Source of the DNA: Ferdinandcohnia sp047246645
GTDB lineage: Bacteria > Bacillota > Bacilli > Bacillales > Bacillaceae_L
Length of the DNA stretch: 64,000 bases
NCBI RefSeq assembly: GCF_047246645.1
Contig: NZ_JBFOKR010000007.1
Coordinates: forward strand, 124,001 to 188,000
Direction of reading: 5' to 3'
A program made the position numbers and the translations under genes. The notes under the pieces were generated by a model. That model saw only the letters and a program-made list of their open reading frames with translations, was not told where the DNA came from and searched no databases. Below are positions 41,605-50,006 of this stretch, one piece after another; positions within the stretch are counted from its first letter, which is position 1; the number at the start of each line of letters is the position of its first letter.

Positions 41605-42711
41605 TTATTTGGGAACATGTAGTTTTACAGTTGTACCTTTTCCTGCTTCTGATTCAACAGTAAGTTCTCCGCCGGCACCTCTAGCACGTTCTTCCATACT
41701 GAACAATCCAACACCATTTCCTTTTTCTTCATGAACAAATCCTTGACCTTTGTCGGCGATGACAACCTCTACAGCAGAATTAACTTCATGAATTGTTACA
41801 TTTGCTTCAGAGACATTTGCGTATTTTGCAACGTTCGTTAACGCCTCTTGGACAATTCGGTACATCGTTGTTTCTTTATTAATATCTAGTCGAGTACGAA
41901 GTGTACAGTCAAGATTAACTTGAATCCCATAATGCTGTGAGTAGTTTTCAATATATTTGCGTATAGCAGGAACAACACCTAGGTCATCAAGAACAGAAGG
42001 ACGAAGTTCCCATGCTAGTCCACGAATATCCTCGATTACAAAAGAAACATCCTGTCTGATTTTATGAAGTCTATCATCAGGTTTATCTAAAATTAACTGA
42101 TCTAATTGGATTAGGAGTGAAAACATACTTTGGCCGATACCATCGTGCAATTCACGTGAAAAACGTTTACGTTCTTCTTCCTGAATAGAAATAACACGGG
42201 TCATCATGCTTTTAAGCTCTTCTTGTGTTTCTTTTAATGCGGTAACCTCATTACGTACGGCTAAATATTGATATGGACGTCCACTTTCACCTATTAAAGG
42301 AACAATGGTTGTATCTACCCAGTAATAAGAACCGTCCTTAGCTCTGTTTTTAATTTCAGCGCGCCATACCTGTCCGGAACCAATCGTTCTCCACATATCC
42401 ATCCAGAATTCCTTATCATGATATCCGGAATTAATAATTCTATGGTCCTGACCAATTAATTCTTCCTTTGAATATTTGGAGATCTCACAGAACTTATTAT
42501 TGATATATTGGATTTTCCCTTGTCTATCGGTAATCGCTACAATAGAAGACTCATCTAACGCAAATGTTAAATCCGCCAAATGTTTGAGAGAGTGCTCCAC
42601 ATCTGTACGAAAACTAGGGTCCTTAATATGAGTCTCTAATTCTGACAAGAGTTTCAAGACATTCGGGCCACCAATTTCAGATTGGTGTTTTAAACGATCG
42701 TATCTATTCAA
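41605..42711 (-). CDS. nreB: NreB-like PAS histidine kinase without the Fe-S cysteine set
   Basis: A 368-residue cytoplasmic kinase. N-terminal helices (1-45), one PAS domain (about 48-160), HisKA_3 dimerisation domain with phosphoacceptor H189 in SRELHDGIGQSM, and HATPase_c (about 270-368, VGLFSMEERA and GKGTTVKLHVP). It overlaps the response-regulator gene by 8 bases and lies with a GAF protein, matching NreABC of Staphylococcus, which senses O2 and nitrate. However, the PAS contains a single cysteine (C75), so the CX2C...CX2C ligands of the staphylococcal [4Fe-4S] PAS are absent. The PAS belongs instead to a subclass with SGYHDKEFW...MW and a GxxWRAEI motif, often associated with flavin or heme sensing. 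The name is by context. Confidence 0.8.
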   Translation of the reverse strand: MNRYDRLKHQSEIGGPNVLKLLSELETHIKDPSFRTDVEHSLKHLADLTFALDESSIVAITDRQGKIQYINNKFCEISKYSKEELIGQDHRIINSGYHDKEFWMDMWRTIGSGQVWRAEIKNRAKDGSYYWVDTTIVPLIGESGRPYQYLAVRNEVTALKETQEELKSMMTRVISIQEEERKRFSRELHDGIGQSMFSLLIQLDQLILDKPDDRLHKIRQDVSFVIEDIRGLAWELRPSVLDDLGVVPAIRKYIENYSQHYGIQVNLDCTLRTRLDINKETTMYRIVQEALTNVAKYANVSEANVTIHEVNSAVEVVIADKGQGFVHEEKGNGVGLFSMEERARGAGGELTVESEAGKGTTVKLHVPK

Positions 42712-43357
42712 AATGAAGCAACCCTTTCTTCATGGCGTATTTTACTAGTTCTGGACGGGACTTCAAGCCAAGTTTCTCCATTAAATTACTCTTATGTGAT
42801 TCAACTGTTTTTACACTTATGATTAAATGTTCAGCAATTTCTTTATTTGAATAACCTTTTGCAATCCATTCAAGAACTTCTTTTTCACGTTCTGAAAGTA
42901 CATCGAATGTATCAGAGCTATCCCCATTTTTAACGCGGTCTAAGTAACCGCTCATTAAGGTTCTGGTTGCAGAAGGTGTTAAGTATGCATTACCAGAGTA
43001 AACAGAAGCAATTGCGGCTATTAATTCTTCATGTGGTGCATTCTTAAGAATATAACCGGAAGCACCAGCATGTATCGCTCTAAATAAGTATTCTTCATCA
43101 TCATGCATCGTTAAAATTAGTATTGAAACATCTGGCATAAGCTGATGCAATTCTTGTGTTGCGGTTAATCCATCTTTACCATGAGGCATACTTAAATCCA
43201 TAAGAACGACATCAGGGCGTAGTTCCTGAGCTTTTTTAATCGCTTCGTCCCCTTCTGATGCTTCACCAATAACTTCTATATTATTTTTACCGTTTAAAAG
43301 CATCATCAGTCCTGAACGTACAACTACATGATCATCAACGATTAATAATCTAATCAT
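42704..43357 (-). CDS. nreC: NreC-like LuxR-family response regulator
   Basis: A 217-residue NarL/FixJ-type response regulator. The receiver domain (1-120) has acidic DDH (residues 8-10), phosphoacceptor D54 in VVLMDLSMPHG and K104-type TKN/LKN loop YILKNAPHE. The C-terminal LuxR HTH (about 150-217) reads LSEREKEVLEWIAKGYSNKE and SVKTVESHKSNLMEKLGL. ATG 43357 is preferred (GGGGGGAAAGAG upstream). The longer frame to 43399 lacks a site. It overlaps the kinase gene, so the two form a two-component system. Probable target sites (GGGG-N-CCCC palindromes) lie between nreA and fnr. Confidence 0.9.
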   Translation of the reverse strand: MIRLLIVDDHVVVRSGLMMLLNGKNNIEVIGEASEGDEAIKKAQELRPDVVLMDLSMPHGKDGLTATQELHQLMPDVSILILTMHDDEEYLFRAIHAGASGYILKNAPHEELIAAIASVYSGNAYLTPSATRTLMSGYLDRVKNGDSSDTFDVLSEREKEVLEWIAKGYSNKEIAEHLIISVKTVESHKSNLMEKLGLKSRPELVKYAMKKGLLHFE

Positions 43358-43417
43358 TCTCTTTCCCCCCGGACGTCCTATTCGTGTGATATTCGTCACA
43401 CTCTTATTCCATCATAT

Positions 43418-43450
43418 AAAAAAAAATGAATCCTTTCAATGGGATTCATT
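43418..43450 (-). terminator. Terminator between nreA and nreC
   Basis: Minus strand: AATGAATCC-cattgaaa-GGATTCATT followed by a T-run (TTTTTTTT). It separates nreA from nreCB, implying either partial readthrough or a separate promoter for nreCB. Confidence 0.82.
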
Positions 43451-43456
43451 AGTAGT

Positions 43457-43897
43457 TTAGCTTATTTCTTTATTATAAAAAACGGTAAAATCGTCTGCAG
43501 CTGCCTTTATTTGATTAATTTGTTCCATTGTATATTTCTTAGAAGTTCGTGAACCTACGAGGAGGATACCATTTATATTACCTTTAAAATAAACAGGCAC
43601 GGCCACAGCTGCATATAAGTTCTCTGCTAACATAATCGGATACTGCATACGTAGCTTTTCAAAACCCGGTGTCCCACTATCGACTATAATAGAGGTACCA
43701 AAGCGAACCACAGATCCTGATAGACCCTTTCCGGGTTTTCCGACCATATGTTTATATCTTTCATTTATATTTCCGTGAGCATACTTCCAATGAATGGCTT
43801 GGTTTTGCTGATTCACATCTGCAAACGCTGAGAAATCACTAGAGGTACTCGTACATATATCATATAGTTTTTGCTCGACTTGTGTAATTACTTCCAT
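43457..43897 (-). CDS. nreA: NreA-like GAF-domain nitrate receptor
   Basis: A 146-residue protein that is one GAF domain. In Staphylococcus, NreA binds nitrate and, when empty, inhibits NreB so that the kinase responds to both O2 and nitrate. Features consistent with the family are GLSGSVVRFGTSIIVDSG (near residues 78-95), the PVYFKGNINGILLVGS strand pair, and the length of about 150. It is first in the order nreA-nreC-nreB (the staphylococcal order is A-B-C) and is followed by its own terminator. The gene is divergent from fnr across a 300-bp control region with GC-rich palindromes. Confidence 0.82.
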   Translation of the reverse strand: MEVITQVEQKLYDICTSTSSDFSAFADVNQQNQAIHWKYAHGNINERYKHMVGKPGKGLSGSVVRFGTSIIVDSGTPGFEKLRMQYPIMLAENLYAAVAVPVYFKGNINGILLVGSRTSKKYTMEQINQIKAAADDFTVFYNKEIS

Positions 43898-43990
43898 AGT
43901 TATCTCCCCTTGACCACTGCTGTGGCCTTTTTAGTCTGGGACCTTTTATCTTTCCTCTACATTGTAAATCTTTTTCGGGAGATTGTATGT

Positions 43991-44005
43991 CAGGGAATTC
44001 CCCTA
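43991..44005. promoter_or_regulatory. NreC-like palindrome 1
   Basis: CAGGGAATTCCCCTA (43991-44005): AGGG and CCCC arms around AATT. This agrees with the TAGGG-N4-CCCTA type reported for staphylococcal NreC targets. It lies closer to nreA and may autoregulate it. Confidence 0.6.
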
Positions 44006-44053
44006 ACTTTATATCCTGAAAAGATGAACTTAATTATCATTTTTTCGGTAAAG

Positions 44054-44136
44054 TAGGGGGATTATACCCCCTTTAGGGGAAAAACACGCAGAAACAGATA
44101 GGGGAATTCTCATCAAAAGTTCAGTAATTCCCCCGA
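44054..44136. promoter_or_regulatory. NreC-like palindrome 2 and two half-sites
   Basis: TAGGGGG-attata-CCCCCTT (44054-44073), then TTTAGGGGA (44072-44080), TAGGGGAATTC (44099-44109) and AATTCCCCCGA (44126-44136). These are G/C runs in an otherwise AT-rich region just upstream of fnr. They probably bind NreC and link fnr to the nitrate/oxygen signal. Confidence 0.55.
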
Positions 44137-44196
44137 TACCAACTTTTCACTATAAGCCGTATGATTATAGCATAAAGTCATTCGGGAGGTTTTAAA

Positions 44197-44928
44197 ATGG
44201 CAATGATCGTTCAGGAACTAAGAAGTGAACTTACACATATAGAATCAATTAATGAAAATATTACTCAATTTTTATCAGATGAAAATTTAAATAAATTACA
44301 AAGCATTATGAAGACAAAAACAATGAAAGCCGGAACACATCTTTTCTGGGAAGGCGAAGAAGTAGAAAAAATGTACTATATCCTTTCAGGAAGAGTAAAA
44401 CTAAGAACATCTTCAGAAAATGGCAAAGACTTTCTTCTATCTATTAAAGATGAAGGAAGCTTAGTAGGAGAATTCGGTGGCTTTAATGATGAAGTCTATT
44501 ATAGCTATCGTGCTGAAGTATCTGAGGACGCTGAAATTGGATTCATCCAATTAAATGATCTTAAAAAGCTTATGTACCAATTCGGAAACTTCGCAGTAGA
44601 ATTTATGAGCTGGATTGGTTGGACACAACGTGTCATGCAAAATAAGCTTTACGACTTCTTGTTTTTTGACAAAACAGGAGCTCTAGCTTCAACCCTAATT
44701 AAACTTACGACTACACATGGTGTGAAATGTGCGGACGGAATCCTAATCTCAGTTGAATTAACAAACAAAGATCTAGGTGACTTCATCGGAACTGCACGTG
44801 AAAGTGTAAACCGTATCCTAAATGCCTGGAAACGAGAAGGAATTGTGGAAATGATTGACCGCAAAGTAGTTATCCGTCGTTTGGATCGTTTGTATGAGAT
44901 TTGTGAGTGTGCGGGTGGGGTTCATTAA
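44197..44928 (+). CDS. fnr: Crp/Fnr family regulator, Bacillus Fnr-like
   Basis: A 243-residue CRP-fold regulator. The cyclic-nucleotide-like beta barrel occupies residues 25-140 and the C-terminal HTH carries GTARESVNRILNAWKREGIVE (near 198-218). In B. subtilis Fnr the [4Fe-4S] cluster is held by three C-terminal cysteines (CX2CX4C type) plus an aspartate. Here the C-terminus reads LYEICECAGGVH, which gives only C236 and C238, and the only other cysteine is C178. Cluster binding may therefore be absent or different. GGGAGG precedes ATG 44197. It probably activates nar genes under anaerobiosis, inferred from family and neighbourhood. Confidence 0.85.
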   Translation: MAMIVQELRSELTHIESINENITQFLSDENLNKLQSIMKTKTMKAGTHLFWEGEEVEKMYYILSGRVKLRTSSENGKDFLLSIKDEGSLVGEFGGFNDEVYYSYRAEVSEDAEIGFIQLNDLKKLMYQFGNFAVEFMSWIGWTQRVMQNKLYDFLFFDKTGALASTLIKLTTTHGVKCADGILISVELTNKDLGDFIGTARESVNRILNAWKREGIVEMIDRKVVIRRLDRLYEICECAGGVH

Positions 44929-44943
44929 TAGGTGGAAATGGGG

Positions 44944-44973
44944 AAGGTGACCTGGCTTAAGGTTACCTTTTTT
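44944..44973 (+). terminator. Intrinsic terminator of fnr
   Basis: AAGGTGACC / GGTTACCTTTTTT around TGGCTTAA (one G·T pair), 15 bases after the fnr stop. Confidence 0.8.
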
Positions 44974-45175
44974 ATTTTAGTAAGAAAACTAAAGAAAAAA
45001 ATGTGAGAAATCATAAGCATTCTAAAGAAATTTAAAGATAAACAGAGGAAAAAGGCTTTTTTAAATGAAATTAGAATGAATTTTGTGCTTTATAAACGTG
45101 TTTGTTCACTATAAAATATACATGTGTTCTTTTTAAGAAACAAAATAATGAGTACATAGTGTAGCGGGTGATATA

Positions 45176-45556
45176 TTGAATATATATTCATTAGTAGAAA
45201 ATGAAATCATAATAGAAGTACTTGATTCAGTACTCGAGAATACCAAATATAGAATTGAATGGCTCGCCCACGAAGCCAAACTCTATGAGAAATTACGCAT
45301 ATACGATGAGGCAATTGTGTTTTTGCCGAAGTCTTATGTGTATAACCTTTATAAGGTAGGTGCCTTTTTAACTCAACAGCTTCCAAAGGTAAAAGTGGTA
45401 CTAGTACTAGGGTCAGAGGATGATTTTGATTCAAGACAAGCAGGAAATCAGGGAGTTCTGTATATGAATAGTCCATCTTTTAGAGAACATGTTCTTTCAA
45501 TAATTGAATACCAAATAGATAAAACACATTCAAAATTGATCATTACACAACGGTAA
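45176..45556 (+). CDS. Hypothetical protein, receiver-like fold
   Basis: A 126-residue protein starting at TTG 45176 with only a weak GCGGGTGATA site upstream. Sequence blocks such as YDEAIVFLP, QLPKVKVVLVLGSEDD and the end FREHVLSIIEYQI alternate strands and helices in a way that recalls a receiver domain. The usual acidic pocket, phosphoacceptor Asp and Lys are not visible, so it would be a degenerate receiver if it is one. It lies between fnr and dbpA with no operon partner. Existence is supported by a good frame and low stop density only. Function unknown. Confidence 0.5.
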   Translation: MNIYSLVENEIIIEVLDSVLENTKYRIEWLAHEAKLYEKLRIYDEAIVFLPKSYVYNLYKVGAFLTQQLPKVKVVLVLGSEDDFDSRQAGNQGVLYMNSPSFREHVLSIIEYQIDKTHSKLIITQR

Positions 45557-45621
45557 TGGTCTTTTTATTTTGATCACCTAGGTTATACTAAATGTAAAGT
45601 CTAATTTATGAGGTACTAACA

Positions 45622-47058
45622 ATGAACGGTTTTAAAGAATTTACAATAAGTGAAGAAATTCAGCGTGCGTTAACAGCGCTACAATATAAAGCTCCAACCG
45701 AGGTCCAACAGGATGTGATCCCACGTGTACTTGCAAAAGAGGATCTTGTTGTAAAATCTCAAACAGGTAGTGGTAAAACGGCTGCTTTTGCGATACCTAT
45801 TTGTGAAATGGTGGAATGGGAAGAGAATAAACCTCAAGCGTTGGTGCTGACTCCAACAAGAGAGTTGGCAGCACAGGTAAGAGATGAGATAACAAATATA
45901 GGGCGATTCAAGCGAATTAAGGCTGCGGCCATTTATGGTAAACAGAGCTTTGAAAGGCAAAAAATAGAACTCAAGCAAAAGACGCATGTTGTAGTGGGGA
46001 CGCCTGGAAGAGTGCTCGACCATTTAGAAAAGGGGACTCTTATTGTTGATAATCTTCAGTTTTTGGTAATTGATGAGGCTGATGAAATGCTGAATATGGG
46101 ATTTATTGACCAGGTAGAAGCTATCATTCAAACATTACCTGTGAATCGGGTGACGATGCTCTTTTCAGCTACATTACCAGAAGATGTTGCCCAACTTTCA
46201 CATACATATATGAAGAATCCAGTTATTATTGAAAGTAAGTCATCGATGGATATTAAACAAAAAATAGAGCATTCATTTATTGAAACTGACGAAAATGATA
46301 AGCTTTTGCTTTTACAATCAGTAGCTACGGTAGAAAATCCAGATAGCTGCATTATCTTTTGTAGCACACAGGAACGCGTTGACCAGCTATTTAGAAAGTT
46401 AGAAAAAGCACATTATTCGTGTGACATGCTTCATGGTGGAATGGTACAAGAAGATCGATTTGCGGTAATGGATGATTTTAAAAGAGGAGAGTTCCGATAT
46501 TTAATAGCTACTGATGTGGCGGCGAGAGGGATAGATGTTGAGAATATTTCACTTGTTATTAATTATGATGTTCCACATGATAAGGAACGGTATGTACATC
46601 GGACTGGCCGAACAGGTAGAGCGGGACAAACTGGGAAAGCAATTACATTTGTTACGCAAAAGGAAATACCTTTTATAAGTGAAATTGAAGACTATATTGG
46701 ATTTGAGATTACGAAAGTTGAACCACCAACAAAGGATGAGGTAGCTATAGCAATGCCTGCTTTCGAAACTAAGATGAATAGCCAGCCTCGTCTAAAAAAG
46801 GATAAAGCAGATAATGTTAACAAAGATATTCTAAAGCTTTATTTTAATGGCGGGAAAAAGAAAAAATTGCGGGCGGTTGATTTCGTTGGAACGATTGCAA
46901 AGCTTCAAGGAGTATCTGCAGATGATATTGGGATTATCACGATTCAAGAAAATGTAACTTATGTAGATATTCTTAATGGTAAGGGGCAGCTTGTATTACA
47001 ACAAATGAAGAATACAACTATTAAAGGAAAACAGTTAAAGGTTCATATTGCAAGATAA
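45622..47058 (+). CDS. dbpA: DEAD-box RNA helicase DbpA
   Basis: A 478-residue ATP-dependent RNA helicase. Motifs in order: Q motif near residue 20, motif I QTGSGKTAA (near residue 47), DEAD (VIDEADEM), SAT, motif IV/V (IIFCSTQERVD, ATDVAARGIDV) and motif VI HRTGRTGRAGQ. The C-terminal domain (about 400-478) with KKKKLRAVDFVGTIAKLQGV is the DbpA RNA-binding domain that recognises hairpin 92 of 23S rRNA. Length matches B. subtilis YxiN/DbpA (479). It acts in 50S subunit assembly. ATG 45622 has GAGG upstream. Monocistronic with a bidirectional terminator. Confidence 0.95.
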   Translation: MNGFKEFTISEEIQRALTALQYKAPTEVQQDVIPRVLAKEDLVVKSQTGSGKTAAFAIPICEMVEWEENKPQALVLTPTRELAAQVRDEITNIGRFKRIKAAAIYGKQSFERQKIELKQKTHVVVGTPGRVLDHLEKGTLIVDNLQFLVIDEADEMLNMGFIDQVEAIIQTLPVNRVTMLFSATLPEDVAQLSHTYMKNPVIIESKSSMDIKQKIEHSFIETDENDKLLLLQSVATVENPDSCIIFCSTQERVDQLFRKLEKAHYSCDMLHGGMVQEDRFAVMDDFKRGEFRYLIATDVAARGIDVENISLVINYDVPHDKERYVHRTGRTGRAGQTGKAITFVTQKEIPFISEIEDYIGFEITKVEPPTKDEVAIAMPAFETKMNSQPRLKKDKADNVNKDILKLYFNGGKKKKLRAVDFVGTIAKLQGVSADDIGIITIQENVTYVDILNGKGQLVLQQMKNTTIKGKQLKVHIAR

Positions 47059-47059
47059 A

Positions 47060-47092
47060 GAAAGGTCGTACCCTAACAGGTACGACCTTTTG
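47060..47092. terminator. Bidirectional intrinsic terminator
   Basis: AAAGGTCGTACC-ctaaca-GGTACGACCTTTT between convergent dbpA and the MFS gene. Confidence 0.9.
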
Positions 47093-47093
47093 G

Positions 47094-48293
47094 TTACACT
47101 TGTGTTTTTAATTGCGCTTTAGGTTTAGCGTTCTTTTGCCATAGAAAAGTAATGAAAATGGTCACTACTAACAATATAAGCCCTAAAATAAATGGATAAA
47201 TGATATGCACATCGTATAATAACCCACCAAGCGTTGGCCCTAATATATTTCCGATACTCATGTAAGCATTATTCATCCCCATTGCGAACCCTTGTTCATT
47301 TCCAGCAAGTTTCGAAATTAATGTATTTAATACTGGACGAAGAATTGATGTTGCTAAGAAAATTAGTAATGTAATACCGAAAAACACTGCATAGCTCGAT
47401 GCTACTAATGAAAGGAAGAATCCTAAAGCGGCAACTATTAAGAAGATGTTTAAGATCTTACCCTCGCCGTAACGAGTCACCATTTTATCGACAACAAAGA
47501 GTTGAACAATTACACTTACAAGACCTGTAGATGTAACCATAATTGCTATATCCTGAGGACTTGCACTAAATTGATAGTCTACAAATAGACCGATTACAGA
47601 CTCATACGCCATTAACCCGAAGCTCATTACCAGAGTAATAATTAGAGGGATGAAGAATGGCATTTTTACAGAACGAACTAATTTTTTAGCCATTGGCTCA
47701 TCGTCAATATGAGCAAAACCTTCAGTAGCATCTTTTTGTTGGCTCTCTTTTAATACTGCAAAAGAGAAGATAACAGAAACCAATGAAACTAGTGCGGAAA
47801 TTAAGAATGGAAACTTTAATCCATAGTCTGCTAAAAAGCCACCAACTCCAGGGCCTACTACAATTCCAAGTGACATCGCAGCTGAAACATAGCTGTTCCC
47901 TTTTGCGCGTTGTTCAAAGGTAGTAATGTCTGCCACATATGCAAATATCGCAGGCACCAGTAGTGCCGCGCCAATTCCTCCAATTACACGAGATGCATAC
48001 AGCAACCAAATCGAATCAACGAGATAAAAAATAAACATTGATAGAGTTAAAAAGAGTAATCCATAAATAATCATCTTTCTACGGCCATATTGATCCGTCC
48101 ACTTACCTGCAATAGGAGAGAAGATAAACTGAGCACCAGCAAAGATAGCAATCATAAGTCCTGCTGCTTTTCCGCCCTGGTCAATCGACTCTAAATAGGC
48201 TGGCAAAATTGGAATAATAATACCAAAGCTCCCGATTGCGATAAACATATTGATCATTAAAATAATCATCTTTTTACGTTGGTCTGCCGCCAT
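47094..48293 (-). CDS. MFS multidrug efflux transporter (Bmr/NorA type)
   Basis: A 399-residue, 12-helix DHA1 transporter. Motif A GKWTDQYGRRKM lies between helices 2 and 3, and the motif C-like AAMSLGIVVGPGVGGFLAD in helix 5 marks a drug:H+ antiporter. I prefer ATG 48293 (MAADQRKK), since AGAGGTG is 6 bases upstream. The frame from 48311 would contain the ribosome binding site. It has the same architecture and several identical segments as the pump at 14040-15212, so the two are paralogues. Substrates unknown. Confidence 0.88.
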   Translation of the reverse strand: MAADQRKKMIILMINMFIAIGSFGIIIPILPAYLESIDQGGKAAGLMIAIFAGAQFIFSPIAGKWTDQYGRRKMIIYGLLFLTLSMFIFYLVDSIWLLYASRVIGGIGAALLVPAIFAYVADITTFEQRAKGNSYVSAAMSLGIVVGPGVGGFLADYGLKFPFLISALVSLVSVIFSFAVLKESQQKDATEGFAHIDDEPMAKKLVRSVKMPFFIPLIITLVMSFGLMAYESVIGLFVDYQFSASPQDIAIMVTSTGLVSVIVQLFVVDKMVTRYGEGKILNIFLIVAALGFFLSLVASSYAVFFGITLLIFLATSILRPVLNTLISKLAGNEQGFAMGMNNAYMSIGNILGPTLGGLLYDVHIIYPFILGLILLVVTIFITFLWQKNAKPKAQLKTQV

Positions 48294-48484
48294 AGCTGCA
48301 CCTCTTTTCATATATATAATATTTTTTGTTAGTTTTTATCAGAACTCTAATAAGTTATTATAAATTCACATTATTGTCAAAGAAAAAAGATACCAATAAT
48401 TCGACAAAGTTCTAAAGGAATAAAAGAAAGAAAAGGAGAATTATAGAGATAGAAATAAAAGGTTCTGGGAAAGGTTGGAAAAGT

Positions 48485-49513
48485 ATGGCGGTATTTACAA
48501 GAGAAAAAAATTACGAGATTCCTGAGAATGGACTTTGTTCAGTTGAAACAATTTCACTCGGTGGAATAAAGCAAACCATTTTACTTCAAGCAGTGGATGT
48601 AACGAAGCCGGTTTTGTTGATACTACACGGAGGACCTTCTCTACCGATTCCTGGTGTATCTTCAAAAGGTTATGATTATACAATTGTTACGAACACGAAA
48701 GAATTAATAAAGCATTTTGTTGTAGTATTTTGGGATCAACGCGGTACAGGGAAGTCTTATCATGCCAGCATTTCAAACAATACAATGACCATCTCACAAT
48801 TTGTTTCAGATGCAGTTGAATTAACCGATTATTTACGAAACAGGTTTGTCCAAGAGAAAATATTCCTCGCAGCTCATTCATGGGGTAGTACAGTTGGACT
48901 TAATCTCGTAGCTAACTGTCCAGAAAAATATCATTCATATGTTGGTTTATCACAGATTGTAAGTTGGACAGAGAATGATAAACTTTCCTATGCGTGGCTG
49001 AAGAATGAGGCAGTAAACAGAAGGAATCAAAAGGCTCTAAGAGAACTAGAAGCTGTTGGTGAACCTCCATATGTTGAAAGTTTTGAACAATGGGGTGTCA
49101 TTCGGAAATGGCAGCAAAGATTTAATACGCTGATTTATACGGGAGCAGAACATTCACCTAGCTTATTTAAGTTAACAATGGACATGATGAAATCAAGGGA
49201 GTACTCATTAAAAGATATGTATCATACATTTTATAAAGGGTTTAAACTTGTCTATTCCAGGCACTTTATCGAGGAACTAGCTACCAATAATTTCATGGAT
49301 AGCTTGAAGGAAATATCAATACCGGTTACCTTTATCCATGGCCGGCACGATTTCCATGTAAATGGAAGATTAGTAGAAACATACTATAATAAACTAAAGG
49401 CTGATAAAGGAAAACGGCTAATCTGGTCGGAAAAGTCCGCCCATGTGTTTCACCCAGAGGATACCAAACAGATTGAACAACATCTTATTGAGGAACTTCA
49501 ACATATAAAATAG
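48485..49513 (+). CDS. Alpha/beta hydrolase (prolyl aminopeptidase-like)
   Basis: A 342-residue alpha/beta hydrolase. The oxyanion segment HGGPS (near residue 49) resembles the HGGPG of proline iminopeptidases, and VFWDQRGTGKS (near residue 85) is also typical. The nucleophile elbow reads AHSWGSTVGL (serine near residue 131), and the catalytic acid and histidine are likely in FIHGRHDFHV and EKSAHVFHPED. It could be a peptidase or esterase. The start at 48485 is ATG, with only a loose GGTTGGAAA upstream. A small membrane protein follows 18 bp later and is probably co-transcribed. Confidence 0.85.
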   Translation: MAVFTREKNYEIPENGLCSVETISLGGIKQTILLQAVDVTKPVLLILHGGPSLPIPGVSSKGYDYTIVTNTKELIKHFVVVFWDQRGTGKSYHASISNNTMTISQFVSDAVELTDYLRNRFVQEKIFLAAHSWGSTVGLNLVANCPEKYHSYVGLSQIVSWTENDKLSYAWLKNEAVNRRNQKALRELEAVGEPPYVESFEQWGVIRKWQQRFNTLIYTGAEHSPSLFKLTMDMMKSREYSLKDMYHTFYKGFKLVYSRHFIEELATNNFMDSLKEISIPVTFIHGRHDFHVNGRLVETYYNKLKADKGKRLIWSEKSAHVFHPEDTKQIEQHLIEELQHIK

Positions 49514-49531
49514 CTTAGTGAGGAGAAACCA

Positions 49532-49876
49532 ATGGATATTGTGGAGATACTAGTATTTGCAGCCATATGGGGAATGTTCATTTTTCATGTGGTCAAAGAA
49601 TACCGAAAGTCCAAAAAAGATAAACGTAAAAATCTAAGACATTTGCTAAAAGAACTAGATTTTTGGGTAGAAGGTCTACGCTTGGGTGGTATCTTATTAT
49701 TCTTTTCAGGATTCATAAGTGATGTACATATCTTAAAACATCTAGGTGTCGGAATACTGTGTTCCGGATGGTTTCTCTCGGGTGTTGTTACGTGGGGAGT
49801 TAGTAAGAAAAAGAGTTTAATAATTATGATCTTGGCGGTTGGGTTTGGTTTTGTGTATTATTTGTTGTGGTTTTGA
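49532..49876 (+). CDS. Small membrane protein, three or four helices
   Basis: A 114-residue membrane protein. Hydrophobic segments near residues 4-19, 50-64, 70-86 and 94-112, with a basic cytoplasmic loop (YRKSKKDKRKNLRH) after the first. GTGAGGAG precedes ATG 49532. It is 18 bp after the alpha/beta hydrolase gene and probably in the same operon. No family recognised. Confidence 0.65.
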   Translation: MDIVEILVFAAIWGMFIFHVVKEYRKSKKDKRKNLRHLLKELDFWVEGLRLGGILLFFSGFISDVHILKHLGVGILCSGWFLSGVVTWGVSKKKSLIIMILAVGFGFVYYLLWF

Positions 49877-49893
49877 GTGTTGTTGAAAATGCT

Positions 49894-49953
49894 AACGCCT
49901 ATAGAATGTAAGTAACGACCATAGAAATGAAATAACGCCTATAGAGCCAATTT
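49894..49953. repeat. 20-bp tandem array, three units
   Basis: AACGCCTATAGAATGTAAGT, AACGACCATAGAAATGAAAT and AACGCCTATAGAGCCAATTT abut at 49894, 49914 and 49934. The conserved half is AACGMCYATAGA, and the last eight bases vary. It lies in the convergent gap before the aldo/keto reductase. Confidence 0.75.
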
Positions 49954-50006
49954 ATATGCTGAAAAATTAAGGAAGCCTTTAAGAATAAGGGCTTCCTTAC
50001 ATGTTT

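Noticed and set aside
45096..45110. GTGTTTGTTCAC upstream of the 45176 gene as an Fnr box
   Set aside because: The arms are not spaced as TGTGA-N6-TCACA and one arm lacks the A. It is a weak chance match.
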